From Weeksellaceae bacterium (GTDB lineage: Bacteria; Bacteroidota; Bacteroidia; Flavobacteriales; Weeksellaceae), in contig JAQVDG010000169.1 of the NCBI GenBank assembly GCA_028698395.1, positions 1 to 5,435 on the forward strand: 5,435 nucleotides of DNA, read 5' to 3'. This document shows, one piece after another, positions 4,704 to 5,435 of this stretch. The first letter of the stretch is position 1. Each line of letters opens with the position of its first letter. A program made the position numbers and the translations under genes. The notes beneath the pieces were generated by a model. The model ran no database searches. It saw only the letters and a list, made by a program, of their open reading frames with translations, and was not told the origin of the DNA.

Positions 4704-5435
4704 ATGGAAATAAAAGATTTAGCTTCAATTTTTAAAGGACCAATTGACAAACTTCTAAGTTTTATCGGGACAGAACTTCAACAGTCTTTCTCAAATAGAC
4801 TTTTAGAGTATCAAGTTGAGGAGTATAAAAGAAATTTTTATGCTAAGACTATTCTTCACAGAGCAGAGCCCAAACCGTTAAACGACTTTTATCAGCCACT
4901 ATTTATTCGTGAATTGAAAAATGCGAATATTGAAAAAAGAATTTCAACTCATTCTGCAAAGAAGTTGCTCAATAAATGGAATTATATTACCCTTTTCGGA
5001 AATGCAGGTAGTGGTAAAAGCACAATTGTAAAATATCTTTTTGTTAACTGCTTTGAAGAGGGTTATAAAATTCCAATTAAGATTGAACTTAGGTATCTCA
5101 ACGAATTTAAAGGAAACATCAACGACTATATTTTTAATGAGATATTTAAGTTTCAAAAATTAGGGTTTTCCAACGCAATTATAGATAGACTGCTTGACTC
5201 TGATAGTTTCGTTTTTTTCTTTGACGGATATGACGAGTTAAATTCAAGTATAAAAACCCAGACAACAAAAGACATTGATTCTTTTGTTACAAAATACCCA
5301 ACTAATAACTACATTATCACATCACGACCTTACACCAACATTGACTTACTCCCACTATTCACAAATTTCAATGTCTGTGACTTGGAAGACAATGAAATTG
5401 CTGCTTTTGTAAAAAAGCAAATCCCAAAGGAAGAG
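4704..5435 (+). CDS. NACHT-domain STAND NTPase, 5' part (runs off right edge)
   Basis: From ATG 4704 a frame stays open for 244 codons to the window end. About 98 residues of charged, probably helical N-terminal region precede the NTPase. Walker A is GNAGSGKST (99-107), preceded by YITLF. Walker B is FVFFFDGYDE, with D174-G175-Y176-D177-E178 matching the D-G-x-D-E form typical of NACHT. The sensor TSRP is at 206-209, followed by the start of the winged-helix-type segment (LEDNEIAAFVKKQ). Bacterial NACHT proteins include NLR-like anti-phage proteins (bNACHT, Avs) that bind a phage component through their C-terminus and trigger an effector. The N-terminus shows no recognisable nuclease, protease or TIR motif, and the sensor half is outside the window. 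No strong ribosome binding site is seen; the start is the first ATG giving the intact frame after element C. Confidence 0.85.
   Translation, partial: MEIKDLASIFKGPIDKLLSFIGTELQQSFSNRLLEYQVEEYKRNFYAKTILHRAEPKPLNDFYQPLFIRELKNANIEKRISTHSAKKLLNKWNYITLFGNAGSGKSTIVKYLFVNCFEEGYKIPIKIELRYLNEFKGNINDYIFNEIFKFQKLGFSNAIIDRLLDSDSFVFFFDGYDELNSSIKTQTTKDIDSFVTKYPTNNYIITSRPYTNIDLLPLFTNFNVCDLEDNEIAAFVKKQIPKEE

Noticed and set aside
1..5435. CRISPR array, tRNA or rRNA genes
   Set aside because: There are no regularly spaced short direct repeats and no tRNA-like or rRNA-like conserved segments; the repeats present are long palindromes between genes.

Overview
The window is an AT-rich, densely coded bacterial segment. 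It looks most like Bacteroidota: low GC, strong use of AAA, GAA and ATT codons, A-rich leaders with little Shine-Dalgarno, and protein families common in that phylum. This assignment is inferred from style; no marker gene is present. Every gene with a recognisable family belongs to a family used in anti-phage or anti-plasmid defence.

Layout. Positions 1-84 hold the 5' end of an unknown minus-strand ORF that leaves the window. Positions 301-2360 hold an overlapping two-gene restriction-modification-like pair: an M.EcoRI-type adenine methyltransferase followed by a DUF262-HNH nuclease. Positions 2618-4446 hold a second two-gene operon: an OLD/AAA_15-like ATPase and a PIN-domain nuclease. From 4704 to the window edge runs the first 244 codons of a NACHT (STAND) NTPase. 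All complete genes are on the plus strand.

The three gaps between modules are not plain spacers. Each holds a structured imperfect palindrome (about 113-219, 2363-2572 and 4449-4609) built alike: a left end finishing in AAC, a long interrupted stem, loop motifs shared between elements, and a right end starting GTTGG. The architecture recalls integron attC sites, but the end boxes do not fit the canonical RYYYAAC/GTTRRRY consensus. The ends also pair better across a gene module than within an element. The start of the methyltransferase module (205-219) is complementary to its end (2363-2377) at 14/15 positions. The start of the ATPase-PIN module (2558-2572) is complementary to its end (4449-4463) at 14/15. 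The within-element values are 10/15 or lower. This is what is expected if each module once existed as a circle, carried one complete site, and was inserted at a GTT boundary.

The working interpretation, an inference, is an array of integron-like cassettes in which each cassette is a whole two-gene defence operon. No integrase or recombinase is seen in the window.
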